Assembly: GCF_023347535.1 (NCBI RefSeq)
Contig: NZ_CP094473.1
Span: forward strand, 620,001-684,000
Source of the DNA: Faecalibacterium sp. HTF-F
Lineage (GTDB): Bacteria; Bacillota; Clostridia; Oscillospirales; Ruminococcaceae
DNA length: 64,000 bases
Direction of reading: 5' to 3'
Below the pieces are notes generated by a model that was not told the DNA's origin, searched no databases, and saw only the letters and a list, made by a program, of their open reading frames with translations. Below, one piece after another: positions 8,813 through 16,960 of the stretch. Made by a program: the position numbers and the translations under genes. Position 1 is the first letter of the stretch. Every line of letters begins with the position of its first letter.

Positions 8813-10177
8813 ATGGCAAACAAAAAGAAACAGGACGAAGCGCTTGCTGCGGTGCAGGCACAGACGGAGGAAAATGGTCTGTCGGCGGCGCAAAGCGGTT
8901 ATTCGGCTGCGGGACTGGGCAGCCGCTCGGAGGTGGAAAATGCACTGGCAAATGCCAGCTATAAGCCCAGTCAGACGGTGACGAGTGCAGAGAATGCCCT
9001 GAAGGAATGGCAGACGAACCGCCCCGACGACTACGAGAGCCGCTATCAGGACAAGATCGACCAGCTTCTGGGCCAGTTGCTGCAGCGTGGGAGCTTCCAG
9101 TACAGCTACACCAAAGACCCGCTCTACCGTCAGTACGAGCAGAACTATCTGCAGAACGCCCACAACGCCAGTGCGGATGCTGCGGCACAGGCGGCAGCAC
9201 TGACCGGAGGCTACGGCTCCAGCTATGCCGCAAGTGTGGCGCAGCAGGCATACCAGCAGCAGATCGGCGCGCTGAGCAGTGCCATCCCTACGCTGTACAG
9301 TCTGGCGCTGGACACCTATACCAGCGGCGGCAACGAGCTGGTGAGCCAGCTGGACCAGCTGAACAGCAGTGAGCAGGATGCACAGCAGCTGTACAACGAC
9401 CGGCTGTCGGATTACTACACCCAGCTGCAGCAGAAGGGCGAAGCCTACAACAATGCATATGCGCAGGACTACGGACAGTATCAGGACTACCTGAACCAGC
9501 TGGGCACGCTGCACGACTACTACAGCGCACAGGAGCAGCAGCAGGCAGCACGGCGCCAGCAGACGTTCAACAATGTGGTGACTGCACTGGGTGTACTGGG
9601 CGATGTGGTGCAGATCGCCCTCAGCGGCACCACGGGTCTGGGTTCCATGGTCAGTGGACTGCTGAACACCGGCTACAACATCTATTCCGGCAACCGCCAG
9701 TACGAGGCAGACCGTGCCGACACCCAGTGGAACCAGCAGCTGCAGGAGCGGCAGTATCAGGACAGCCTGAGGCAGCAGCTCTATGAAAATGAGGCCAGCG
9801 AGCGGGAATATCAGGACAAGCTCAATCAGCAGAAGTTCAACAACGATGTCACCAGCCAGAAGCTGAACATTGCAATGGGCGAGTGGAATCTGAAAAAGAA
9901 CAATGCGGCCCAGAAGGCCAGCCGGGCGGGCAGTGCGGCATCCGGCACGGTGGCTTCCGGCAGCGCGGGCAGCGGCAGCTCTTCCGGTACGGCCAACCGC
10001 AGCACAAGCAGCGCCACCCGTCTGAGCAGCGACACCTCTCGGAACGTGACGGTGCCCTACATGGCGATGCTGATGCGCAGTCAGGGCAAAAATGATACCA
10101 GCATCAGCAGTGCGCTGCGCAGGGATGGCTATTCCAGTGCAGAGATCGCGCAGATCCTGCAGCAGATGAAGCGCTGA
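8813..10177 (+). CDS. Phage internal/ejection-type protein, Gln- and Tyr-rich
   Basis: A 454-residue protein, last of the module. Long helical tracts rich in Gln, Tyr and Ala alternate with one hydrophobic segment (about residues 255-285, VVTALGVLGDVVQIALSG). A Ser/Gly/Ala-rich linker precedes a short C-terminal helical domain (SSAEIAQILQQMKR). This composition is typical of podovirus internal or ejection proteins that enter the cell with DNA. The family was not recognised. A strong terminator follows 25 nt later. Confidence 0.55.
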   Translation: MANKKKQDEALAAVQAQTEENGLSAAQSGYSAAGLGSRSEVENALANASYKPSQTVTSAENALKEWQTNRPDDYESRYQDKIDQLLGQLLQRGSFQYSYTKDPLYRQYEQNYLQNAHNASADAAAQAAALTGGYGSSYAASVAQQAYQQQIGALSSAIPTLYSLALDTYTSGGNELVSQLDQLNSSEQDAQQLYNDRLSDYYTQLQQKGEAYNNAYAQDYGQYQDYLNQLGTLHDYYSAQEQQQAARRQQTFNNVVTALGVLGDVVQIALSGTTGLGSMVSGLLNTGYNIYSGNRQYEADRADTQWNQQLQERQYQDSLRQQLYENEASEREYQDKLNQQKFNNDVTSQKLNIAMGEWNLKKNNAAQKASRAGSAASGTVASGSAGSGSSSGTANRSTSSATRLSSDTSRNVTVPYMAMLMRSQGKNDTSISSALRRDGYSSAEIAQILQQMKR

Positions 10178-10202
10178 CTGCAATAAAGAAAAAGCGCTGA
10201 AC

Positions 10203-10264
10203 AAAAAAGCATGTGCAGACCCCGGGAAACCACAGTTTTCCAAAGGGCCTGCACATGCTTTTTT
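10203..10264 (+). terminator. Strong terminator closing the phage module
   Basis: A long stem (AAAAAAGCATGTGCAG pairing with CTGCACATGCTTTTTT, one bulge) with an AT-flanked loop. A-run and T-run on the two sides allow termination in either direction. It marks the end of the particle operon. Confidence 0.85.
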
Positions 10265-10288
10265 AGCAGAAAATATTGGCGCGGGGCA

Positions 10289-10310
10289 GAGTTCCACTGG
10301 GCACCCCGCC
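10289..10310 (+). repeat. Partial copy of tRNA-3'-end-like repeat
   Basis: This 22-nt stretch matches the last part of the two complete repeat units downstream, and also the T-arm and acceptor 3' side of the tRNA-His gene at 10641-10718, but on the opposite strand. It is probably the tail of a decayed unit. Confidence 0.55.
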
Positions 10311-10326
10311 GGAGAGAGTTCTCCCA

Positions 10327-10444
10327 CGGTAGACATTCCTACTGATTGGGACCCGCAGGCTAACCAACAGCCCACTGGGCTGTTGGTTGCTCTGCCGCTG
10401 ACGCGTCAGAGCCGCCTTGTTCTCGTCCCACTGGGCACCCCGCC
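10327..10444 (+). repeat. Structured repeat unit 1 with tRNA-like 3' end
   Basis: The unit starts GGTAGACATTCCTACT, continues ATTGGGACCCGC, then a perfect 12-bp hairpin (AACCAACAGCCC with loop ACT), and ends with a block resembling a tRNA T-arm plus acceptor (TCGTCCCACTGGGCACCCC). Unit 2 has the same order. The hairpin arms differ in sequence between the units but pair perfectly in both. It is not a tRNA: no cloverleaf or anticodon arm can be drawn. Confidence 0.65.
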
Positions 10445-10489
10445 AAATAAAAAATCCGCCGATGCAAAGCATCAGCATGGCGTCTCCCT

Positions 10490-10602
10490 TGGTAGACATT
10501 CCTACTAATTGGGACCCGCGGGCTAGTCAAAGCCATACTATGGCTTTGACTGCGTCGCTGCGCGCCGCCGCCCTGTTCGAGTCCCACTGGGTACCCCACC
10601 AA
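10490..10602 (+). repeat. Structured repeat unit 2 with tRNA-like 3' end
   Basis: This has the same order as unit 1: GGTAGACATTCCTACT, ATTGGGACCCGC, an 11-bp hairpin (GTCAAAGCCAT with loop ACT), then GTTCGAGTCCCACTGGGTA and CCCCACCA. With the tRNA-His 3' end just downstream it forms a large inverted repeat around the terminator hairpin at 10604-10638. Confidence 0.65.
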
Positions 10603-10603
10603 C

Positions 10604-10638
10604 AAAAAAAGTCCGCTGTGTTAAACAGCGGACTTTTT
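10604..10638 (-). terminator. Terminator of the tRNA-Arg/tRNA-His transcript
   Basis: The stem AGTCCGCTG/CAGCGGACT is flanked by an A-run and a T-run on both strands. It lies 3 nt beyond the CCA end of tRNA-His. It can also stop plus-strand transcription from the repeat units. Confidence 0.85.
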
Positions 10639-10640
10639 GG

Positions 10641-10718
10641 TGGGGTGCCCAGTGGGACTCGAACCCACGGTCTCCAGATCCACAATCTGGCGCGTTAACC
10701 GACTACGCTATGGGCACC
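10641..10718 (-). tRNA. tRNA-His (anticodon GTG)
   Basis: A cloverleaf reads on the minus strand with the extra G at -1 pairing with C73, the hallmark of tRNA-His. The anticodon loop is ATTGTGGAT-like with GTG centred, the T-loop is TTCGAGT, and CCA is encoded. It lies 7 nt downstream of tRNA-Arg and shares its promoter. Confidence 0.97.
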
Positions 10719-10725
10719 ACATAGA

Positions 10726-10799
<74 letters not shown>

Positions 10800-10863
10800 A
10801 CGTTGTTATCCCATTGGGTTCCTTTATGGCGGCAGCTGTGTGTCGGCACACGCTGCGAGAAGT

Positions 10864-10892
10864 ATAATACCATATGGTCCCCATTCTGTCAA
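10864..10892 (-). promoter_or_regulatory. Promoter of tRNA-Arg/tRNA-His operon
   Basis: On the minus strand a perfect -35 TTGACA, a 17-nt spacer and -10 TATTAT lie about 65 nt upstream of the tRNA-Arg 5' end. Confidence 0.85.
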
Positions 10893-10945
10893 GCATAAAA
10901 TGCAAAATTCTTTTCTCTTTTTTCAAAACCTGCCAGACCCGGCCT

Positions 10946-11476
10946 TTACAGCAGCCACATGCCCGCATAGCCCAACGCAAAACCCAGCACGGCTCCGCCG
11001 ACGACATCCCGGATGTGATGCACGCCGGTCAGCACCCGGCCGATGCAGATGAGCACGGTGATGCCCACCATCGCCCAGCCGGCTTTCGGGTAGAAGTACA
11101 TCCACACCATGGCCAGCACGGCGGCGCTCAGCGCATGACGAGAGGGAAAGGAGTGTCCCTTTGTTTCCTTGCGGCGCAAGGGCTCAAAGCCGGGCTGCTC
11201 ATAGGGGCGGGGCAGATTGAGCTTATCGCGCAGGATGGTGCCGCCCCAGAAGGTGAACCCCGGTACGAACACCGCACGCGCAATGGTCACCATAAAGTCC
11301 AGCGCAGCCTGACTGCCCAGCAGATGGAACAGCCGGACATTCAGCAGGCAAAGCAGCACGGGGTAGCATACAAAGGGGATGAGCGGCAGCCAGCGGTCCA
11401 GCGCCACCACACAGCGGCTGACAGCGGGATGGGCATCCATCCAGCTGTGCAGGGCGTGATAATGTTCTGCAGTCAA
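10946..11476 (-). CDS. PAP2-family membrane phosphatase
   Basis: A 176-residue integral membrane phosphatase. The three PAP2 signature blocks are visible: KLNLPRP (about residues 84-91), PSRH (about 110-114) and GRVLTGVHHIRDVVGG (about 144-160), with His residues of the catalytic triad. Several hydrophobic helices fit the family topology. Such enzymes hydrolyse phosphatidic acid, undecaprenyl pyrophosphate or related lipid phosphates; the substrate cannot be told here. The start is TTG with GGAGGGA upstream. It stands alone. Confidence 0.88.
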   Translation of the reverse strand: MTAEHYHALHSWMDAHPAVSRCVVALDRWLPLIPFVCYPVLLCLLNVRLFHLLGSQAALDFMVTIARAVFVPGFTFWGGTILRDKLNLPRPYEQPGFEPLRRKETKGHSFPSRHALSAAVLAMVWMYFYPKAGWAMVGITVLICIGRVLTGVHHIRDVVGGAVLGFALGYAGMWLL

Positions 11477-11523
11477 AACAGATCCCTCCGCATCAGGTCG
11501 GAATTTTTACAACAGGCAACAGG

Positions 11524-12087
11524 TCAAAAGCAGGTATCCAGATAGTTTTCCACATCAAAGGGTTCCGGGGTGGAATCCTTGCGCAGATACAGCGGATGAT
11601 GGGGATGTCCCTTTTTGCTGCGCCGGCCAAAGGTGACCCATGGGATCTCCCTTTCCCGGGTCAGGGCGACCATTTCCCGCATCAGGCCGGGCAGGTAGTC
11701 CCGCTTTTCGATCAGGGTGCCCCATGCCGCCCACATGGTGGGTTCGGTCTGGGCCAGAACTGCCCGGAGCCAGCGCAGATTTTCGTCGCACAGGGCACGG
11801 TCCGGCACGCGGTCCATATCGTTTGGGTCGGTGGCGCGCTGGGGATATACATTGAACATGATCCAGCTGTCAAAGCCGTTGGCGGCGGCAAGACGCTCCA
11901 CACTTTTCAGGGTAGGGTCCAGTGCGCCGGGCTGTGCGGTGCTGGGGTTGATGCCGATGCACACCAGCGGGTGCCGGCCCACACGGCCTAGCACATAGCG
12001 GTAGGGCTGGTATGTATGGGGCTCGTAATACCAGATGCCGCCGGGGTATTCGTCGGCCTTGAGAACGGGGATCTGTTCGGTCTGCAT
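11524..12087 (-). CDS. DUF1643-family protein
   Basis: A 187-residue cytosolic protein with the DUF1643 pattern: GINPSTA (about 45-51) followed by LDPTLKSVERLAAANGFD, NVYPQRATDP and WAAWG. The biochemical role of this family is not established as far as I know. TAGGAGC lies 10 nt upstream of the ATG. It reads away from the ParB/BMP gene with a 172-nt divergent spacer. Confidence 0.85.
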   Translation of the reverse strand: MQTEQIPVLKADEYPGGIWYYEPHTYQPYRYVLGRVGRHPLVCIGINPSTAQPGALDPTLKSVERLAAANGFDSWIMFNVYPQRATDPNDMDRVPDRALCDENLRWLRAVLAQTEPTMWAAWGTLIEKRDYLPGLMREMVALTREREIPWVTFGRRSKKGHPHHPLYLRKDSTPEPFDVENYLDTCF

Positions 12088-12259
12088 GGGTGAGCTGCTC
12101 CTATCATCAATTACTTTCTATTATCGTACCTGAAAGTGCAGGATAAATCAACTCTTTTGTGCGGAAAATCCTCCCATAAAATCAAATTTCATGGTATACT
12201 GAAGCAGGACGCTGCGGCAGCTGGCTGCAGCGCATTGCAGCTGAAAAAAAGGAGCAACT

Positions 12260-14185
12260 ATGCTGGAAGATTACAAGAACGCACTGAAGAGCGGCCAGCG
12301 TGCTTACCGCGCCTGCGTGGCGCGCGGCCAGTCGCCGTATCTGGCGGTGTTGGACGATATTCTGGTCAATGTGAACATTGTGGCGCAGGAGCCGCTGGGC
12401 CTTGTGGAGATCCCGGCGGAAAGCATCGTCGGCACAAAGACCAGCGGCCGTCACACCGCCTTTGCACCGAACTTTATGCCCCTGCTGGAGCCGGACACCG
12501 AGTTTGCAGGCAAGTGGTCGAACCTCTGCGATGCGCATTTGGACGAGGGCATCCACACTCCCATCATCGCCTACGAGTTCCTGAACAAATTCTATGTCCA
12601 GGAAGGCAACAAGCGGGTATCGGTGCTCAAGTATTTTGATGCGGTCAGGATCGCGGGCACGGTCACGCGGCTCGTCCCGGAACGGAACGACAGTCTGGAA
12701 AACCGTATCTACTACGAATTTCTGGATTTTTACAAGCTCTCCAAGGTTAACGATGTGCATTTCTCCCGTCTGGGGGGTTACGCAAAACTGCAGACGCTGG
12801 TGTGCAAGGCCAGCGGAGAAAGCTGGACGGATGATGACCGGCTGAGCTTTTCCTCCTTCTATACCATGTTCCGCCAGCAGTTTCTGGCTCTGGGCGGCGG
12901 CGGATTGAATCTGACTGCCGGCGATGCCATGCTGGTGTATCTGTCGGTCTACCGTTACGCGGACGCCTGCGAGAGCACGCCCAGCCAGATGAAGCAGAAT
13001 CTGGAAAAGCTGTGGGATGAAGTGAAGGTGCTCACCGAGCCGCAGGCCGTGGCCCTTTCGCTGGAGCCGAAGCAGGGCCCCGGCGAACCGCTGCTGGCAA
13101 AGCTGAACATCTTTACAAAGCCCAGCGAGCTGAAGGTGGTGTTTCTGCACGAGCACAACGCCGAAAACAGCGCATGGGTACGCGCCCACGACAAGGGCAT
13201 CGAAGCGCTGCAGCAGGCGTTCCCGGACCGGGTATTCATCACCCGCAAAGAGAACATCGAGCCCGAGGTGGATGCGGAGCAGGTGCTGGAGGATGTGGCC
13301 CACGACAATGCCGACGTGGTGTTCACCTCAAGTGCCCGGATGCATACCGCCTGCCTGAAGGTGGCGGCCCAGCACCCCAAGACCCGCATCCTGAACTGCT
13401 CGCTCAACGCGCCGCATCCGCTGGTGCGCACCTACTATCCCCGCATGTATGAAGTGACCTATCTGCTGGGAATGCTGGCCGGCGTGATGGCAAAGACCGA
13501 CCGCGTGGGCTATGTGGCGGCAAACCCGGTGTATGGCATCCCAGCGGCGGTAAATGCCTTTGCGCAGGGCCTGAAGACCGTGCGGCCGGAGGCAAAAGTG
13601 GTGCTGCGCTGGGCCTGCCTGCAGGACCCGGCGCATCCGCTGGATTTCTCCGACCGGCAGGATGTGGAGATCTTCTATGCCCGCGATAACCGCGAGCCGG
13701 AAGGCACCCATCGGGATTACGGCCTTGTGCGCCGCATGCCGGACGGCAGCTTGCAGCCGCTGGGCCTGCCCGTGTGGCGGTGGGATACGTTTTATATCGA
13801 GATCGTGCGTTCCATTTTTGACGGTGCATGGGACAGCGATGCTGCCGGTGCCCGGGCGGTGAATTACTGGTGGGGCATGCGCAGCGGTGCAGAGGAGATC
13901 GATTACAACAAAGACCTGCCCGCAGGCACCCTGCAGCTGCTGGATCTGATGGAAAAGATGCTGCACGAGGATGATCTGCGCATCTTCCCGGAAGATCTGT
14001 TCGCGCAGGGGCATGTGCTGCACTCGCCGGAAGCCACCCTCTACAGCCCCAAGGAGCTGATGGAGATGGACTGGCTGGACGAATGCGTGGAAGGCGGATT
14101 GCCCCACTACGATGAGCTGGATGTCAAAACCCATACGCTGATGTCCATTAACGGCCTCAACACCCTGAAAGGATTTGTAAAATAA
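12260..14185 (+). CDS. Cytosolic fusion of ParB-like domain and BMP-type ligand-binding domain
   Basis: A 641-residue protein without signal peptide or lipobox. Residues 1 to about 180 resemble ParB/Srx-type folds (FYVQEGNKRVSVLKYFDA), and residues about 290-520 resemble basic membrane protein (BMP) periplasmic-binding domains (ELKVVFLHEHNAENSAWV, RVGYVAANPVYGIPAAVNAF). BMP proteins normally bind nucleosides outside the cell as lipoproteins, so a cytosolic version fused to a ParB-like part suggests an intracellular sensor; this is inference. AAAAAAGGAG precedes the ATG. A phosphoesterase gene follows 37 nt later and is probably co-transcribed. Confidence 0.75.
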   Translation: MLEDYKNALKSGQRAYRACVARGQSPYLAVLDDILVNVNIVAQEPLGLVEIPAESIVGTKTSGRHTAFAPNFMPLLEPDTEFAGKWSNLCDAHLDEGIHTPIIAYEFLNKFYVQEGNKRVSVLKYFDAVRIAGTVTRLVPERNDSLENRIYYEFLDFYKLSKVNDVHFSRLGGYAKLQTLVCKASGESWTDDDRLSFSSFYTMFRQQFLALGGGGLNLTAGDAMLVYLSVYRYADACESTPSQMKQNLEKLWDEVKVLTEPQAVALSLEPKQGPGEPLLAKLNIFTKPSELKVVFLHEHNAENSAWVRAHDKGIEALQQAFPDRVFITRKENIEPEVDAEQVLEDVAHDNADVVFTSSARMHTACLKVAAQHPKTRILNCSLNAPHPLVRTYYPRMYEVTYLLGMLAGVMAKTDRVGYVAANPVYGIPAAVNAFAQGLKTVRPEAKVVLRWACLQDPAHPLDFSDRQDVEIFYARDNREPEGTHRDYGLVRRMPDGSLQPLGLPVWRWDTFYIEIVRSIFDGAWDSDAAGARAVNYWWGMRSGAEEIDYNKDLPAGTLQLLDLMEKMLHEDDLRIFPEDLFAQGHVLHSPEATLYSPKELMEMDWLDECVEGGLPHYDELDVKTHTLMSINGLNTLKGFVK

Positions 14186-14222
14186 GCGGCCCGCGGCCGA
14201 GAGAGAATGGAGCAAACCTGAA

Positions 14223-14876
14223 GTGAAAATTCTTGCAATTTCGGATGTGCCCTCTAAAGCGCTGTGGGATTACGGTACCCGGGAACATCTGGAGGGGATC
14301 GACCTGATCCTTTCCTGCGGAGACCTGCCGCAGAAGTATCTGGAATACCTTACAAACTTTACAGCAGCCCCTATTTTGTATGTCCACGGCAACCACGACG
14401 GCAGCTACCGCGAAAATGAGCCCGGCGGCTGCATCTGTGTGGACGACAGCGTTTATGTGTGGAAGGGCCTGCGCATCATGGGGCTGGGCGGCAGCATCCG
14501 CTACAACAACCGGGAGGACAGCTTTCAGTATACGGAACGGGAAATGCGCCGCCGTGCGCACAAGCTCTCGCGCAGGGCTCATCAGGTGGGCGGCATCGAT
14601 CTGCTGCTGACCCATTCGCCGGCAGCGGGTCTGAATGATAGTACAGACCGCGCCCACAAGGGGTTTGAATGCTTCAACGATCTGATGGACGAATACGAGC
14701 CGCAGTGGTTCGTACACGGGCATGTGCACCTGAACTATGATGCCAAGCTGCCGCGCGTGTGCGCCCGCGGCGGGACGACGGTCATCAATGCCACGGAGCG
14801 CTATGTGTTTGAGATCCCGGACCCGGACCCTGAGATCCAGAACCACCCGTTCTGGAAAAAGTGGTTTGGGGTATAA
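14223..14876 (+). CDS. Calcineurin-like metallophosphoesterase
   Basis: A 217-residue enzyme. The metal-binding motifs are in order: AISDVP (an unusual D-x-P in place of D-x-H, residues 5-10), SCGDLP (about 31-36), YVHGNHDG (about 55-62), LLTHSP (about 136-141) and FVHGHVHL (about 161-168). The family cleaves phosphodiesters or phosphomonoesters with two metal ions; the substrate is unknown. The start is GTG with GGAG about 12 nt upstream. Second gene of the ParB/BMP transcript, closed by a terminator 10 nt later. Confidence 0.88.
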   Translation: MKILAISDVPSKALWDYGTREHLEGIDLILSCGDLPQKYLEYLTNFTAAPILYVHGNHDGSYRENEPGGCICVDDSVYVWKGLRIMGLGGSIRYNNREDSFQYTEREMRRRAHKLSRRAHQVGGIDLLLTHSPAAGLNDSTDRAHKGFECFNDLMDEYEPQWFVHGHVHLNYDAKLPRVCARGGTTVINATERYVFEIPDPDPEIQNHPFWKKWFGV

Positions 14877-14884
14877 TACATCAA

Positions 14885-14923
14885 AAAAGCAGCCCTGCAT
14901 CGTGATGGTGCAGGGCTGCTTTT
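14885..14923 (+). terminator. Terminator after metallophosphoesterase
   Basis: A 13-bp GC-rich stem, AAGCAGCCCTGCA pairing with TGCAGGGCTGCTT, ends in four T. The upstream A-run also permits use from the minus side. Confidence 0.9.
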
Positions 14924-15015
14924 GCAATTGAAATGGAGCCATTTGTGGGAACGGAAGGCCCGCAGCGGAACAGGTGCGGAGTGCATCGCCGCAGGCCGGA
15001 AAAGCAAGGTGAAAA

Positions 15016-15333
15016 TTACAGCTCCAGCTTGCCGGAAACTTTATTGATGACGTAGTAGGCGGCACCTTCCTCAGGCTTGATATAGACCTTGCAGGACTGC
15101 ACGCCCACCTTGTGGGTGGCACGGTAATCGGCCTTGGCGCGGTCGATGATATCGGTCACGTTGTACTGCTTGCCGCTGAACTCCACGTACAGCTCCGGTG
15201 CAAGCGGGGGACGGCCGCGGCGTGCAGAGGCCTTGGCGGATTTGCGGGTCTTGGTCTCCTTCGTCTCCTTGGCCTCAGCGGCAGGAGCTTCCACAGCAGG
15301 AGCAGCCGCTGCGGTCTTTTTCTTTTCGGGCAT
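15016..15333 (-). CDS. DUF6465-type protein with Lys/Ala-rich N-terminus
   Basis: A 105-residue protein. Residues 1-45 are Ala/Glu/Lys-rich and probably disordered, including RRGRPP, an AT-hook-like patch. Residues 46-105 form a compact basic domain (YVEFSGKQYNVTDIIDRAKADYRATHKVGV) ending YVINKVSGKLEL. This matches small DUF6465-like proteins of Clostridia, of unknown function; the AT-hook-like motif hints at nucleic-acid binding. The ATG at 15333 follows AAGGAGGGG, so the longer in-frame start at 15396 is rejected. Confidence 0.75.
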   Translation of the reverse strand: MPEKKKTAAAAPAVEAPAAEAKETKETKTRKSAKASARRGRPPLAPELYVEFSGKQYNVTDIIDRAKADYRATHKVGVQSCKVYIKPEEGAAYYVINKVSGKLEL

Positions 15334-15412
15334 AGATGAACCCCTCCTTGATCGTATTTGGATGCTGCACAATGGGCTGCGCAGCATTGGCTCCATGAAA
15401 TATATTACTTAT

Positions 15413-15441
15413 ATAATATGTTTTTGGAAATGGTTTGTAAA
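15413..15441 (-). promoter_or_regulatory. Promoter of the DUF6465-type gene
   Basis: Minus strand: -35 TTTACA, 17-nt spacer, -10 TATTAT, about 80 nt before the start codon. The leader includes a GC-rich inverted repeat (GCTGCGCAGC). Confidence 0.7.
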
Positions 15442-15631
15442 GTCTTTTTTGCAAAAAACTTTCGGAAAAAGGCAGGAAATCGGGAAACAAACTGTCCGGA
15501 ATGCTTTTTGCGGACGCAGTGCCGTGCAAATGCCGCCAAAGCACAGAAAAAGGCAGACTTTTCACAGCACTTCCGAGGAAGCCGAAAAGTACAAACCTTT
15601 CGAGTTAAAAACGCGGTTTCCGGGTGCCGAC

Positions 15632-16111
15632 TTACTCCCGGCAAAGCTTTTGCGCATGCTGCACTACGGGAAGAAGAAGCTCCGCATCCCAGTCCTCTGC
15701 AAGGGTGAACAGCAGCTGATAAACGGCGGTCTGCGCCTGCCCCTGCGGGCGCTTCTGGGCCAGTGCGAATGCGGTGGAAAGCATTTGCAGTTTGAGGGTG
15801 CGGATCGTTTCCGGTGCGGCCCACAGGCGGGCAAGGTCGTAATCGTTCGTGTTGCCGCAGGGCATGGCGCAGGAGGCACAGCCCGGGGCAACGCGGTGCT
15901 TTTCGGTGCGTACGGTCTCCAGCATCCGGTGCAGCTTTTCCTCCGGGGCATCCGGCTGTGCGGCAAGACGGAGACCGGCGTTCAGCACCTCGTCGGTGTC
16001 GTCCGTTTTGGGCTCGCTGGTGGTGGCCCGGGCAAGCCCCACGAGGGCACCGAGAAGGGCATCTCTTGCCTGCTGGGCAGGGGTGACAGGCGCTTTTAAA
16101 AGTTCAGGCAT
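15632..16111 (-). CDS. Uncharacterised cysteine-motif protein
   Basis: A 159-residue, mainly helical protein with a distinctive C-x2-C-x3-C motif in CASCAMPCGNTNDYDL (about residues 78-93). The spacing suggests metal or iron-sulfur binding, but I do not recognise the family and no other cysteine cluster is present (one Cys near the C-terminus). AAAGGAAC precedes the ATG. It stands alone between the DUF6465 and sialic-acid regions. Confidence 0.65.
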   Translation of the reverse strand: MPELLKAPVTPAQQARDALLGALVGLARATTSEPKTDDTDEVLNAGLRLAAQPDAPEEKLHRMLETVRTEKHRVAPGCASCAMPCGNTNDYDLARLWAAPETIRTLKLQMLSTAFALAQKRPQGQAQTAVYQLLFTLAEDWDAELLLPVVQHAQKLCRE

Positions 16112-16218
16112 GGCACAGTTCCTTTCAATGGATCTTTCTGCGGAAAGTATAGCCGATTTTAACGGTATTTACAAGATGAATTGAGCCGATGCTGTTTGCG
16201 GTCGCGATCCCTTCCGTG

Positions 16219-16260
16219 AAAAATGCAATACCGGACAGACCGCAGTCTGTCCGGTATTGC
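16219..16260 (-). terminator. Terminator of the sialic-acid operon
   Basis: A perfect 16-bp stem (GCAATACCGGACAGAC and its complement) with a CGCA loop, followed on the minus strand by ATTTTT. It ends the operon after the esterase gene. Confidence 0.9.
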
Positions 16261-16315
16261 TCTAATAATTTCCGCTAAAGATGCTCAGAGCGGAGCTTTT
16301 AAAATCGTGCTCTGC

Positions 16316-16954
16316 TCAGATCAGGCCCGGCACTTCTTTTGCCAGCAGCTCCGCCAGCTGTGCGTGGCCCTTGCGGGTCAGGTGCATGAAGTCCACCTGA
16401 TTGAACTCGCAGTCCTTTGCGTCCAGGAAGTGCACGCCCTGCCGCTCGCAGATGATGCGGAGCTGCCCGGCCACACCGGCGGATTTTTCCACACAGCCAT
16501 CACCCATCACGGCGTCGTGGAAGCCTGCGCCGATGGGAGGAGGTGCCACCACCAGAATGTTGGGCTGCTTGGTGCCCCAGCAGTCCACGCTCTTGGCTTT
16601 GAGGATCAGCCGCTCCATGCCCGCAGCGATGCAGGCGGCGTTGGCACCAAAGCGCTCTTTGACGTCATTCGTGCCCAGCATGATGATAAGCAGGTCGATG
16701 ACCTCATGGCTCTTGAGCAGGGCATAGATGACGCTGAGGGCATCCATGGATTCGTGGATGGGGTCCACGAACACGGTGGTGCGGCCGGAAAGGCCCTCTT
16801 CCGTCACAAGATATTCCTCGCCCAGCGCTTTCTGCAGGCGGCAGGTCCAGCGCTCCTCTTCATTGAAGCGGATACCGTGGTCGGCGCAGTCGTTGGGGTC
16901 GGCACAGTAGCCGTGGGTGTTGGAATCACCCAGACAGAGGATATGTGTTTTCAT
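16316..16954 (-). CDS. SGNH/GDSL-family esterase, last gene of the sialic-acid operon
   Basis: A 212-residue hydrolase. The family blocks are visible: ILCLGDSNTHG with the nucleophile Ser near the N-terminus, MLGTNDVKE (block III Asn), and DFMHLTRKGH with the catalytic Asp/His near the C-terminus. No signal peptide, so it is cytosolic. In this operon it plausibly removes O-acetyl groups from imported sialic acid; that is inference from context. AAGGAG lies 9 nt before the ATG at 16954 and overlaps the end of the kinase gene. Confidence 0.82.
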   Translation of the reverse strand: MKTHILCLGDSNTHGYCADPNDCADHGIRFNEEERWTCRLQKALGEEYLVTEEGLSGRTTVFVDPIHESMDALSVIYALLKSHEVIDLLIIMLGTNDVKERFGANAACIAAGMERLILKAKSVDCWGTKQPNILVVAPPPIGAGFHDAVMGDGCVEKSAGVAGQLRIICERQGVHFLDAKDCEFNQVDFMHLTRKGHAQLAELLAKEVPGLI

Positions 16955-16960
16955 ATACAA

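Noticed and set aside
10327..10602. The repeat units as additional tRNA genes
   Set aside because: Only the T-arm and acceptor 3' side resemble a tRNA. No D-arm or anticodon arm can be formed and the 5' end does not pair with the 3' end.
10417..10698. Plus-strand open frame through the structured repeats and the tRNA-His gene
   Set aside because: It reads through hairpins, a terminator and a tRNA gene, and its peptide only reflects the repeats.
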